A DNA stretch of 64,000 nt from Syntrophales bacterium. Its GTDB lineage: Bacteria > Desulfobacterota > Syntrophia > Syntrophales > UBA2210. Made by a program: the position numbers and the translations under genes. The notes under the pieces are model-generated. The model ran no database searches. It was not told where the DNA came from and saw only the letters and a program-made list of their open reading frames with translations. The stretch spans positions 1 to 64,000 of the forward strand of contig JALNXD010000005.1 in assembly GCA_023230565.1 (NCBI GenBank), read 5' to 3'. Position 1 is the first letter of the stretch, and each line of letters opens with the position of its first letter. Below, in pieces: positions 27,068 through 36,086 of this stretch.

Positions 27068-29518
27068 TTACAGCCGGTGTTCATTTCTTGCTATTATCCC
27101 ATCTTGCAGCGGCTTCATGAGACGGGTAAAATAGGCGCTGTATCCGGCAACCTTGACGACCAGATCCCGATAATTTTCAGGTTCCTGCTGTGCATTCTTC
27201 AAGGTCCGGGTATTTAACATGTTAAATTGCACTTGAAGAATATTTTGGTCCACAAAAGCCCTTATGAAATCGTTAAAGCGCTTAAGTCCTCCCCGCTGCT
27301 GAAAGAAGGCGGGGTCAAATCTCATATTCAGAGTAACGCCTCCGAGCAGCTCAGCGTTATTGATTTTCCCCATACTGTTGAGCACTGCCGTAGGACCTTC
27401 GGTGTCGCAACCGGCACACGGCGACCAGGCATCTGAAAGCGGCGTGCCGTCGGTGCGTCCCGATGGCAGCGCGCCCACTACCCAGCCTCCGAACATATAA
27501 TACTGAAGAGGTCCTCCCATCGGGACAGCAAAGCCGCCGCGCGTATTTTTCTGTTTTGATGCTTCTTCGGCAAACACATGGCTTACCCAGGCTACCTGCT
27601 CATCTGCCTCGTCTCTGTCATTTCCGAATTTCGGCATCTCTTTGAGTTTGCGATGCAGGGCTTCGTAGCCTTCAAAATTGGCTTCCAGAGCTTCACACAA
27701 TTCTTTCATTGAAACCTTTTTCTCATCAAAGACAAGCTTTCGGATAGCAATAAGGGAGTCGCCTGCGTCAGTTGATCCGGCACCTACTATAAGAGGATTG
27801 AAATTGTAACGTGCCCCCCCTTCTTCACGAGATATACCATTGGCAATGCAATCCTCTATCAGGGCCGATTCAAACGGTGTCGGAACAAGATCAGCCAGAG
27901 TTTTTTCCAGAATATTACTTGTTTCGGTGTAATTCTTGAGCATGAAGTCAAGCTGCTTACGATAGGCATTCTTGAGGTCGTCGAATGTCGAGAACTTGGC
28001 AGGATCGCCTGTATCCAGCCCGATTTTCTTTTTGTAATGCCTGCTTGAGCCGTTGGTGAGTACGAGTTCTAAAATTGCTGCCAGATTCACATATCCACCG
28101 AAGCTGTATCCCGCATCCATACCTGAGATAACAGGTTCATAACATCCCACAGGTGTTGCCGTTCGCGCCAAAGCAAGTGTGACCGGAGGACCGCCCATCG
28201 AACCGCGCGCCAGCATCTGCGTCGTAAGGACATCGGCATTCAGATATACAGGATGGCCCATTCCCAGGGAGCACAATTCACCAGCCTTTTGGAGCAGTTT
28301 TTCAGACGTTCGTGCGTGGACAAGAAGACTCAGGTAGGGTTCAGCGAGGCGGACATGCTTCATCCCCTCAATTAGCATATAGGTGATCTCATTCGTACCG
28401 TCGCGACCATCCTCGCGGTATCCGCCCAGCGCTACATGGGTGGCACGGTTCACATGATTCAGTTTTATGAGATAGCATTCAATCAGTTCCTGTGCATCTT
28501 CTTCAGTCAGTCCGTTTCGCTCTGTGTCATCGAGCAAATATTTGCAGAGATACTGATCGATTCTGCCCGGTGTCTGAGAAATAATTCGTGGTGCCTCCCA
28601 GCTGAGAATTGCCTGAGTAAGGCAGAGGGACTGCAGGGCTTCTTGAAACGTTTTGGCGGGATGAGCCGGAACTCTCTCGCATATTTCCGCTATTTTCAAT
28701 AACTCATTTTTGCGCTTTGCATTTTTTTCCTTTACTGAAAGTTCCCTGGCCAGCCTTGCATACCTGCAGCCGATTTGTGAAGCAGCATCCATGGCAATAA
28801 TCACCGCAGTGAGAAATTGCTTCTTGTTCTGATCTTTATCTTCAATTTTTGCCAGTGCGATTTCGGCATCATTTTTTATTCCTAAAAATCCTTTTTCAAG
28901 TACTTTTCTGTAATTGACGGAATTATGACCATAGTGGTTTTCCGCTCCGAAAAACGGAGTGTAAATAAGCGATTGTTTCGGAGGAAACACAGCTCTATCA
29001 ATAAATAGAAGTTCTTTAAGTCGATCCGGTACTTTTGAGTAGCTGTATCCCGTCTGGGTTCTGATCCAGTCGCCATTACCCCGCCAATAGGGGACTATTT
29101 CTTCAAGGAATTCCTTCTGATCACTCTCAGGGAAGTCTTTCAGCCCGTACTCCACAGTATCCATCAGCAGCGGGGCCAATCGCTTACCCGCTACTAATGC
29201 AGGGCAGTCCTCGGTAATGACATCCCTGCACAGGGGTCTGATGCCTGCGTGTCCGACGATCAATTCGTCTTCTCCAATAGTAATAGGCATCCCTTTTGAG
29301 ATAGCGGCAAAAACTTTTGCCCGCCTGATTATCATTGGTTCACCTTCAGATTGAATCATCTCTCTGGTTTCGATTCTCAATCTATCTATAGATGCAGTCT
29401 GCTGAATTTCCAGATGGCGCTCTCTAAGGCGCTTTATTCTTGGCCGGACTTCCGTTGCCGCAGTGTTGTTACGGATGTTTCCCAAATCTTCTTTTCTGAC
29501 AGATACCGGTATTGACAT
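27068..29518 (-). CDS. Glycyl radical enzyme, pyruvate formate-lyase family, substrate unknown
   Basis: 816 residues. The radical-bearing glycine is G792 in VKVAGYSAYF; the thiyl cysteine is C459 in TPVGCYEPV, with E461 behind it. Cys-x-Glu is shared by glycerol and diol dehydratases, choline TMA-lyase and arylacetate decarboxylases; PFL itself (CC) and benzylsuccinate-type synthases lack it. The residue between is usually V, I or T; tyrosine here is uncommon to my knowledge. PTPFESALIEDC and EEGGARYNF are family loops. A likely promoter is at 29578-29606, and the SD GGAGG is good. The matching activase is at 33060-33977 on the other strand; two acyl-CoA ligases and an importer lie beyond. 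The substrate cannot be named. No sign of a microcompartment. Confidence 0.92.
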   Translation of the reverse strand: MSIPVSVRKEDLGNIRNNTAATEVRPRIKRLRERHLEIQQTASIDRLRIETREMIQSEGEPMIIRRAKVFAAISKGMPITIGEDELIVGHAGIRPLCRDVITEDCPALVAGKRLAPLLMDTVEYGLKDFPESDQKEFLEEIVPYWRGNGDWIRTQTGYSYSKVPDRLKELLFIDRAVFPPKQSLIYTPFFGAENHYGHNSVNYRKVLEKGFLGIKNDAEIALAKIEDKDQNKKQFLTAVIIAMDAASQIGCRYARLARELSVKEKNAKRKNELLKIAEICERVPAHPAKTFQEALQSLCLTQAILSWEAPRIISQTPGRIDQYLCKYLLDDTERNGLTEEDAQELIECYLIKLNHVNRATHVALGGYREDGRDGTNEITYMLIEGMKHVRLAEPYLSLLVHARTSEKLLQKAGELCSLGMGHPVYLNADVLTTQMLARGSMGGPPVTLALARTATPVGCYEPVISGMDAGYSFGGYVNLAAILELVLTNGSSRHYKKKIGLDTGDPAKFSTFDDLKNAYRKQLDFMLKNYTETSNILEKTLADLVPTPFESALIEDCIANGISREEGGARYNFNPLIVGAGSTDAGDSLIAIRKLVFDEKKVSMKELCEALEANFEGYEALHRKLKEMPKFGNDRDEADEQVAWVSHVFAEEASKQKNTRGGFAVPMGGPLQYYMFGGWVVGALPSGRTDGTPLSDAWSPCAGCDTEGPTAVLNSMGKINNAELLGGVTLNMRFDPAFFQQRGGLKRFNDFIRAFVDQNILQVQFNMLNTRTLKNAQQEPENYRDLVVKVAGYSAYFTRLMKPLQDGIIARNEHRL

Positions 29519-29577
29519 AAATCCTCCATCTTTTCATGTCGGCCGCATAATTTTGACGCAGCTTTTGACGAAAGGAG

Positions 29578-29606
29578 AGGATAAAGGAGTGAAAGGCAGA
29601 TGTCAA
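29578..29606 (-). promoter_or_regulatory. Predicted sigma70 promoter of the glycyl radical enzyme gene
   Basis: On the minus strand TTGACA (29601-29606), 17-base spacer, TATCCT (29578-29583). It gives a leader of about 50 bases. The rest of 29519-29784 shows no gene. Confidence 0.55.
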
Positions 29607-29784
29607 TGAAAACAGCGGAGGCAAGCTAATTTTTATATTTCAGAACTTTGTAAATTTTATCGGCTCTGGCTTCGAGGTGGGTAGATATCTGGTGAAAAGA
29701 ATAAAAATGCAAATAGACACAGGGCATTTTAATCATGTACATCTGAGTGACATTCTATGAACATATAATTCGGAAATTCTTCTT

Positions 29785-30960
29785 TTATCCCGGTATATAT
29801 ATTCTGAAGATCTGATCCGGCAAGATAATGGACATTTCCTCGGGAACGATTTTCTTGCCCCTGGAGTCTCTTATAAGGTGCACTGCTTCTGCGAACGGTA
29901 TATCGTAGCGTTCCATGAGCTGCTTTCGGACAATTGTATAGAAATTATCGCCTTTTTTTACCCGATACACAAAATACGGGTTTTTCAGGCCAAACCGTTT
30001 TCTGGTCTCGGCTGCCACTGCCGGGTCTTTGACTGAGTAGGCATATTCCAATTCCAGAGCCCTTGTGAGGTCGTACACAACATTCCTGGTATACAGAACG
30101 GTTTCTTCTATAAAGGGAAATCCATCCCATGTTTTCGCACTGTTAAGCCCTGCGTTGTAGGCGGCGATACCACGCCACACATTCATTTCCACGGGGCCCC
30201 CAAAAACTCTCTGGCATTCAGTGATATCTCTCACTATATGTTTGACCCCTGCGGGTATGAGAAGCTCCGGGACAAATCTGGCATCGGTTTTTCCGCGTTC
30301 TTGTTCGCTCATGCTGTGGATCTTATCGACATAAGCTTTTTTGGCGGAACGCAGATTAGTAAACGCCTCCGACTTCTTTTCAGTCAGTTCCAGCAGTTCC
30401 GATCTGAGGGTATTTATCTTTTCGATGTTCTTTCCGCTTAGATTGCCGGTTCCGCATTCGGCCAGCCCGTACAATTGCGCCCGCTTCTCCGCAATTGCTG
30501 AGCGTAATTCTGAATAGGAGGATATGGATGAATTCAATTGCATAATCTCGTACGATTCGGCTACTGTCAGTCCGAATTCCCTTGCCGCAGGTTCCATCAG
30601 TTGCTGCAGCCCTACAGCGCCGGCCGAAGAGATCGCATCCCATTCGAAGTGTGACTCGTTCCAGATTTTCGCGACTTCCAACTCTATAAGGAATGGAATT
30701 TTCGACAGGTAATCGTTCTTGGGATCGGCGCATGCATCGACTATAAGATGAAAATAATGCTTCATATCCCTTGATGGAATCGCATCTATAATATGAGGAT
30801 AGTCTTCCAGGCGCCTGCTCGGGGTTTTTGTAATTTTTTTAACAGAAGAACGGAAAGGAGTGGAGGCCTGCGACAGCCCGAATCCACCTGCAACTGTAAA
30901 GCCTGCTGCCGCCCCTAAAGCCTTTATGAATTGCCGTCTTTTATTGTCCTGTATTCTCAT
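29785..30960 (-). CDS. Tat-exported lytic transglycosylase with LysM-like tail
   Basis: 391 residues. The N-terminus has a twin-arginine signal (R8-R9 in KRRQFIKALG, then a hydrophobic stretch to about residue 30). A soluble lytic transglycosylase domain starts near residue 65, with the likely catalytic E102 in IWNESHFEWDAIS and AVGLQQLMEP. It is interrupted by a charged, coiled-coil-like insertion (about 140-225) and resumes at GIAAYNAGLNSAKTW. The C-terminal segment YRVKKGDNFYTIV is LysM-like. It should cleave peptidoglycan in the periplasm after folded export, which is unusual for this family. It sits upstream of the glycyl radical enzyme on the same strand; no functional link is evident. 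Confidence 0.82.
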   Translation of the reverse strand: MRIQDNKRRQFIKALGAAAGFTVAGGFGLSQASTPFRSSVKKITKTPSRRLEDYPHIIDAIPSRDMKHYFHLIVDACADPKNDYLSKIPFLIELEVAKIWNESHFEWDAISSAGAVGLQQLMEPAAREFGLTVAESYEIMQLNSSISSYSELRSAIAEKRAQLYGLAECGTGNLSGKNIEKINTLRSELLELTEKKSEAFTNLRSAKKAYVDKIHSMSEQERGKTDARFVPELLIPAGVKHIVRDITECQRVFGGPVEMNVWRGIAAYNAGLNSAKTWDGFPFIEETVLYTRNVVYDLTRALELEYAYSVKDPAVAAETRKRFGLKNPYFVYRVKKGDNFYTIVRKQLMERYDIPFAEAVHLIRDSRGKKIVPEEMSIILPDQIFRIYIPG

Positions 30961-31327
30961 GATGTATCAACAAATAGATTCGTGTCGATTCTGTGTTTAA
31001 AAATAGCTCTGGCTGAATTTATCATCGCATTTTCCAATATGATTTACTATATCATGAAAAATCTGCTCGTGAAAATAAAACCTTTATTCGTATAATTATT
31101 ACGGCCACATAAGAGCAGGCTGCAACGATGAAGAATTTGCTTTGGAAGAGGACTTCACCAAAATCCTCTTGACACTGCAGACTTTTCTCTTCATATACTC
31201 CCAGTGGAACTACTCTTGATTAAAAATTTAAAGGGAGATTATTGCCAACTGCATTCCTGTTGCACACTGATTTAATCCTCGCGATTGATAATAAATTTAA
31301 AAAAATAAATATTGAAAGGTTGTAATA
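30961..31327. other. Divergent intergenic region, 367 bases
   Basis: A/T-rich stretch between the minus-strand transglycosylase and the plus-strand synthetase gene. No coding frame with an SD was found apart from a 14-codon frame at 31127. It holds a clear plus-strand promoter (31169-31197). Confidence 0.6.
31169..31197 (+). promoter_or_regulatory. Predicted sigma70 promoter of the acyl-CoA synthetase gene
   Basis: TTGACA (31169-31174), 17-base spacer, CATATA (31192-31197); TATACT two bases on is an alternative -10. The leader would be about 120 bases. Confidence 0.5.
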
Positions 31328-32806
31328 ATGAATGGCAGCTGTAAAAAGTTAGATGCAATATTCCGTCCGCGTTCCGTCGCGCTTGTGGGTATAACGACGG
31401 CTAATCCTGAACATTGGACACGCGGTTTTCTCGAAGGGTATCTTAAGTTTGATTTTCCGGCCCATGGCAGATTGTACCTTGTAAACCCAAAAGGTGGAAA
31501 ATTGGAAGGGTTGGAAGTCTACAAAAGCATTAAAGATATCCCAGACAGTCTGGATTTCGTGGTTGGTCTTGTGCCTTCAAAAAGTGCTCCACAGTTGATA
31601 AAGGATTCGGCAGCAAAAGGGGCCGGGTACATACACTTCTGCACAGCAGGATTCAGCGAAATAGACGAAGATGAGGGGAAAGAGCTGGAGTCCGAGTTAC
31701 TGGAAACGGCGCGTAAATACAATGTGAGGATCATAGGCCCGAATTGTCTGGGGGTGTACTGCCCGAAAGCACGAATGTCATTTAGCGAGCTTTTCCCAAG
31801 AGAAAGCGGGAGGGTAGGTTTTATAAGCCAGAGCGGAGGAAATTCCAATTATCTGATACGTCAGTCAGCCCTTCGCGGCGTACGGTTCAGCAAAGTAATA
31901 AGCATAGGAAATGCAAGTGATCTTAATGAGAGTGATTTTCTGGAATATCTGGCTGAAGATCCTGAAACGGAAGTTATCGCAATGTACCTTGAGGGTATTA
32001 AGAACAGCGACCGTTTTCGCAAGGCACTTGCATACGCAGCAAGAAAAAAATCAATCGTTCTTCTTAAAGGAGGCGCCACCTCCGCCGGAGCAAGAGCGGT
32101 AATGGGACATACGGCATCTATTGCAGGAAGCCGCAGTATTTGGCAAACTTTATGCCGGCAGTTGAATATCATACAAGTAGAAAACCTTGATGAAATGGCC
32201 GACATGCTTGTCACGCTCAGTTTTCTGCCAGTGCCTGATGGCAGCCGGGTATTATTATTCGGAGGAGGAGGAGGTTCAAGCGTAATTATTGCGGACGAGT
32301 TCGAAAGAAGGGGTCTGACATTGCCCCAATTGCCGGATAAAGTAATTGCTGAGTTGCGCGAATTCAGCCAGGCTGCTGGAAACTTTTTCAATAATCCCAT
32401 AGATTACTCCCAGAGCATGGAACCTGCCAATGTAAGAAGAGCACTCGATATACTTTCCCGCTGGGGTGATTTTGATTTGATGGTTCACTTTCTGGTTCTT
32501 TCTCAGTCCACAAGGGCGGCGGATTTTCCCGGAGGTCCGTTGAAGCTCAGCCATATGCCTTATCCAACGGCTGTGGTTGTCGCGATCAGCATTATTCCTG
32601 AAGAAACAGATAGAGTATATGAATATGTAAATTACTACGCCAATGAAGGCGTACCCGTCTATTTCTCATATGCCAGCGCAGCCAATGCTATTAAAAAAGT
32701 AATATTACATTACCGTGGGCGCGAGTTGCACGAGAAGCGAACATCTGAACACCAGCATCGTCTGTACGGAGGGAATTCTGAAGTTGATCTCGGACTGTGC
32801 TCTTAA
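31328..32806 (+). CDS. NDP-forming acyl-CoA synthetase, alpha-type chain
   Basis: 492 residues. Domain order is CoA-binding Rossmann (about 8-130, with ALVGITTANPEHW), succinyl-CoA-ligase-like (about 160-300) and a third flavodoxin-like domain. The phospho-histidine is H261 in MGHTASIAGS, as in ADP-forming acetyl-CoA synthetases, which convert acyl-CoA, ADP and phosphate to acid, CoA and ATP. The ATP-grasp beta domain is absent from this polypeptide, and no separate beta gene is in the window, so the partner must lie elsewhere or the protein works differently. It is followed by the glycyl radical activase on the same strand. The SD is weak (AAAGG). Confidence 0.85.
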   Translation: MNGSCKKLDAIFRPRSVALVGITTANPEHWTRGFLEGYLKFDFPAHGRLYLVNPKGGKLEGLEVYKSIKDIPDSLDFVVGLVPSKSAPQLIKDSAAKGAGYIHFCTAGFSEIDEDEGKELESELLETARKYNVRIIGPNCLGVYCPKARMSFSELFPRESGRVGFISQSGGNSNYLIRQSALRGVRFSKVISIGNASDLNESDFLEYLAEDPETEVIAMYLEGIKNSDRFRKALAYAARKKSIVLLKGGATSAGARAVMGHTASIAGSRSIWQTLCRQLNIIQVENLDEMADMLVTLSFLPVPDGSRVLLFGGGGGSSVIIADEFERRGLTLPQLPDKVIAELREFSQAAGNFFNNPIDYSQSMEPANVRRALDILSRWGDFDLMVHFLVLSQSTRAADFPGGPLKLSHMPYPTAVVVAISIIPEETDRVYEYVNYYANEGVPVYFSYASAANAIKKVILHYRGRELHEKRTSEHQHRLYGGNSEVDLGLCS

Positions 32807-32845
32807 ATCTTCAAGTAACCTTTCTATCGATTGCTGCAGCATCAG

Positions 32846-32878
32846 CCGGAAGATCGAAGCGGAAAGCCGATCTTCCGG
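32846..32878. repeat. Perfect 11-bp inverted repeat
   Basis: CCGGAAGATCG (32846-32856) and CGATCTTCCGG (32868-32878) around an 11-base centre, between the synthetase and activase genes. No T-run follows, so it is not a standard terminator; it may be an mRNA stability hairpin or an operator. Confidence 0.6.
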
Positions 32879-33059
32879 AATCATGGATACTTCCTATCCC
32901 GACTACGTCATGCTCCTCTATTTCAATGGAAAAAAATGATTTTAAATCTCATTTTTCTGAACTATCCAGGGCATTTCTTGACCGGGTAAGGGAATCCTGA
33001 TATAGCGATGTCGATTTTAAAGGCAAAATTATAAAAATGTTGCAAAGGGAAAACTTTAC

Positions 33060-33977
33060 ATGGACTTCATACGAGGGATGATAAGTAAAATAGAAAGATT
33101 TTCTGTTCATGATGGTCCAGGTATACGCACTCTGGTTGTGCTGAAAGGATGTCCGTTAAAATGCCTGTGGTGTTCATCACCTTATACACAAAACCCCGGG
33201 CAGGAACTTCTTTACGTCAAACGCAATTGCCAGGGCTGCGGGATTTGCATACCTTCATGCCCGCAAAAGGCGATTGCCATGGACGCTGACAATAAGTATG
33301 TGAAAACTGATCGCTCTGTCTGCACTGGTTGCGGGAATTGCGTCTCGGTATGCCCAAATGGAGCGCGTGAAATATCGGGGCGACATTATACCTCTGAAGA
33401 ACTTCTTCATGAATTAGAAAAGGATGCCGTGTTTTTCAGGCGAAGCGGGGGCGGGGTTACTATTGGCGGAGGGGAACCGACAATGCAGGCCGAGTTTGTA
33501 AGGGACATTCTTTTTCGCTGCCGGAGGCTGCATATCCATACGGCTATGGAAACTTCAGGGTTCACCTCGTGGACGAAATTCTCGTCGATATTGGAACACC
33601 TTGATCTTTTATATATGGATATAAAACATATGGAAGAAAAGAAACACATTGAGATCACAGGAGTTTCAAACAGACTAATACTGCAAAACGCAAGGAACGC
33701 ATCGGAGCACAATGAAATTATCCTGAGATTGCCGGTTATTCCGGGGTTAAACGATTCGGAAAAAAATATTTTGAAAACTGCGTCATTTGCAAGGAGTCTC
33801 GGAAAAAACATTTTACGGCTGGAACTTCTCCCTTATCACCAGTTTGGTGAGCACGGATATGATGAACTGGAAAGAACTTATACGCTTGAAAAAATCAAAG
33901 AGCCGCCGGATGAGCATATGAAGCGGCTGCAAGAGATTGCCCGCACTGCCGATATTGAGGTTGCAGTAGGTGGATAG
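33060..33977 (+). CDS. Glycyl radical enzyme activating protein
   Basis: Radical SAM enzyme that abstracts hydrogen from the glycine of a glycyl radical enzyme. 305 residues. The SAM cluster motif is C31, C35, C38 (GCPLKCLWC). An inserted two-cluster ferredoxin domain follows, with cysteines 57/60/63/67 and 88/91/94/98. GGGVTIGGGEP and METSGFTSW are family motifs. The ferredoxin insert marks activases of dehydratase/lyase-type enzymes, not PflA, agreeing with the Cys-x-Glu motif of the enzyme at 27068-29518, its likely partner. It is about 250 bases from the synthetase gene, so co-transcription is likely but not shown. Confidence 0.93.
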   Translation: MDFIRGMISKIERFSVHDGPGIRTLVVLKGCPLKCLWCSSPYTQNPGQELLYVKRNCQGCGICIPSCPQKAIAMDADNKYVKTDRSVCTGCGNCVSVCPNGAREISGRHYTSEELLHELEKDAVFFRRSGGGVTIGGGEPTMQAEFVRDILFRCRRLHIHTAMETSGFTSWTKFSSILEHLDLLYMDIKHMEEKKHIEITGVSNRLILQNARNASEHNEIILRLPVIPGLNDSEKNILKTASFARSLGKNILRLELLPYHQFGEHGYDELERTYTLEKIKEPPDEHMKRLQEIARTADIEVAVGG

Positions 33978-34085
33978 TGAATCTTTCGCATATTTATTCA
34001 GAAGCTTTTTGTGATTCAGGGGCATGAGCTTTGTCCGGCTCAGACCTGTTTTTTCAACCATGCATCATTATGTGAAGCTGTCAAG

Positions 34086-34139
34086 ATACATTCTCTGGCG
34101 GATGTTGGGAGGGACTCGGAGGCGTAGTCCGGAATGTAT
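34086..34139 (+). other. Nested inverted repeats ahead of an acyl-CoA ligase gene
   Basis: ATACATTC (34086-34093) pairs with GAATGTAT (34132-34139); inside it GGACT (34112-34116) pairs with AGTCC (34126-34130). This gives a closed, branched-looking RNA about 40 bases before the TTG start. It matches no riboswitch class I can recall. Confidence 0.35.
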
Positions 34140-34177
34140 GAAACCTGACATGCAATTCATAGTAAAGGAGAAAAGCT

Positions 34178-35899
34178 TTGAATCTTGAATTACTGAAGCG
34201 CGAGTTGAATGAGGCTGGACCAAGTGTCGTTCATAAACTGTATGAATTTGGCCTTAAAAAACGCAATTTCAAATTTCTTTATTATGGAGAAGAAAATCAG
34301 TACTTGTCATATGGCGAGTTCAATGCTTTGACAAACAAAATCGCTAATTATCTGCAATCCGCGGGCATTGAGAAAGGTGACAAGATATCTGTATACCTTT
34401 ACCATCCTGTAGTGACCGCGCTCGTAATGTTTGGAATAATGAAAGCCGGCGCTGTTTTCAGCCCCATTAATTTCAACTATAAAGGAAGATTACTTTCATA
34501 TCAGATCAATGACACGGAACCTAGAATGCTGATCACTGAGCAATCAAGAATTCCATTCATTAATGACATAAAGTCGGACCTTCCGGCATTGAAAATTATT
34601 GTGAGAAAGCCCGCGCGCGAAGAGCATGATTATAAACAAGAAGATGACGCCCAGGAGTTGAATCCGAAATTTGAAAAAATAGAATATGAGGATTTGTTTG
34701 GAGAAAGTGACGCAAATCTTGATACTGAAATAAACTATTGGGATGTGGCAAGCATCATATACACTTCTGGTACGACAGGTGCAGCAAAGGGAGTGGTGCA
34801 GTCTCACCGCTGGCTGTCATCATATATCTTTACAGCTCGAAGAATAACTCACGCAGATGAGATACATTATAATGATCTCCCCATGTATCATATAGCGGGC
34901 GCTTTCGGCGCTCTGGCCCGTGTGATATGGACAGGCAGCAGTATCGCCCTGTGGGATAAATTCAGTCCGAAAGACTTCTGGAAGAGAATTGAAAAGAGCG
35001 GTTCGAGCACCGCAGCTCTCATGGATGTGATGATGCCGTGGCTGATGAACGCGGAGGAAACGCCGAAAGACAGGCATAATACCTTGAAATGGGTCAATAT
35101 GCAGCCGATTCCGCAATATCATAATAAAATTGCAAGAAGGTTCGGTTTTGATATCGTGACAGTGGGATATGGATCAACGGAAACGGGAATCCCGATTGCC
35201 GGCATTATCGATGAGATGCCGGGCGAAGAGGGTACTCCTGAAGAATTTTATAAAGGATATCCGAAGGAGTACATGATTGAAAAATATGCTGAATGCGGAT
35301 ATCCGGTTTTAAAAGGGAGCGATGATATTAAAAAAGGATTCATGGGACGGGCATTTACGCTTCAACCGGCAATCATTAATGAAAAAGACGAAATTCTGGG
35401 GCCGGGGGAATATGGACAACTTGCATTCAGAAGTAAGCTGCCGTACTGCCTGCCATTCGAGTATTTCAAAAAACCTGAAGCGACTGTTGCGGCTTACAGG
35501 AATCTTTGGTTTCATACCGGTGACGCCTGTGTAAGAGATGAAAAAGACACCTATTATTTTATCGACAGAATGGGAAGCTTTATCAGAGTGAGGGGAGAGA
35601 ATATCTCCTCTTACCAGATAGAAGATATTTTGAACAGCCATTCGTCAGTTGAAGTTGCCGCAGTATTTCCCATCCCTGCCGAAGTGGGCGAGGAGGATGA
35701 TATAGCTGTATATGTGAAGGCAAAGACGGGATCAAATCTCAATGAAGAGAATCTGAGAATGTGGATTGCTTCGGAAATGCCTAAATTCATGTGGCCGAAA
35801 TACATACGATTTATAGAAGAGCTGCCGCACACGGCCACAAATAAAATTGAAAAATATAAATTGAAAGATATGATTCTCAAAGAATTGAAAAGATCGTAA
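34178..35899 (+). CDS. AMP-forming acyl-CoA ligase, CaiC-like
   Basis: 573 residues of the ANL superfamily: activates a carboxylic acid as acyl-AMP and transfers it to CoA. Motifs: P-loop YTSGTTGAAKG, GYGSTETG, WFHTGDAC, the hinge with RVRGENIS and the C-terminal catalytic lysine region NKIEKYKLKD. The overall sequence is nearest, by recall, to crotonobetaine/carnitine-CoA ligases (CaiC), but the substrate is open. The start is TTG at 34178, fixed by AAAGGAG seven bases ahead. It follows the activase by 200 bases on the same strand, with a possible structured leader between. Confidence 0.87.
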   Translation: MNLELLKRELNEAGPSVVHKLYEFGLKKRNFKFLYYGEENQYLSYGEFNALTNKIANYLQSAGIEKGDKISVYLYHPVVTALVMFGIMKAGAVFSPINFNYKGRLLSYQINDTEPRMLITEQSRIPFINDIKSDLPALKIIVRKPAREEHDYKQEDDAQELNPKFEKIEYEDLFGESDANLDTEINYWDVASIIYTSGTTGAAKGVVQSHRWLSSYIFTARRITHADEIHYNDLPMYHIAGAFGALARVIWTGSSIALWDKFSPKDFWKRIEKSGSSTAALMDVMMPWLMNAEETPKDRHNTLKWVNMQPIPQYHNKIARRFGFDIVTVGYGSTETGIPIAGIIDEMPGEEGTPEEFYKGYPKEYMIEKYAECGYPVLKGSDDIKKGFMGRAFTLQPAIINEKDEILGPGEYGQLAFRSKLPYCLPFEYFKKPEATVAAYRNLWFHTGDACVRDEKDTYYFIDRMGSFIRVRGENISSYQIEDILNSHSSVEVAAVFPIPAEVGEEDDIAVYVKAKTGSNLNEENLRMWIASEMPKFMWPKYIRFIEELPHTATNKIEKYKLKDMILKELKRS

Positions 35900-36030
35900 T
35901 GCGCGAGGGCGAAAGATTGTATCTTTGCGAGGCCTCCTGAACTTCTTCAATGTTCATAATTGCGGGAGCTGCTCACAGGCCCGGTTATGGAGCCGGTCAG
36001 AAAATAATAAAGCGGGAAAACTTTCATGCT

Positions 36031-36064
36031 AAAAAGAGGAGCGGTGACAGCCGCTCCTCTCTTT
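36031..36064. terminator. Bidirectional terminator between convergent ligase genes
   Basis: AGAGGAGCGG (36035-36044) pairs perfectly with CCGCTCCTCT (36051-36060). A short T-run follows on the plus strand (CTTTGC), and TTTTTAGC follows on the minus strand. Confidence 0.8.
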
Positions 36065-36086
36065 GCTTCCACATCGAGTGAACGTG

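Noticed and set aside
27068..29518. Glycyl radical enzyme as pyruvate formate-lyase or alkyl/benzylsuccinate synthase
   Set aside because: The single-cysteine GCYEP motif differs from the Cys-Cys of PFL and from the fumarate-adding enzymes, which lack the Cys-x-Glu pair.
32797..33000. Short frame between the synthetase and activase genes
   Set aside because: No SD, serine/alanine-rich shadow composition, and interrupted by the 11-bp inverted repeat.
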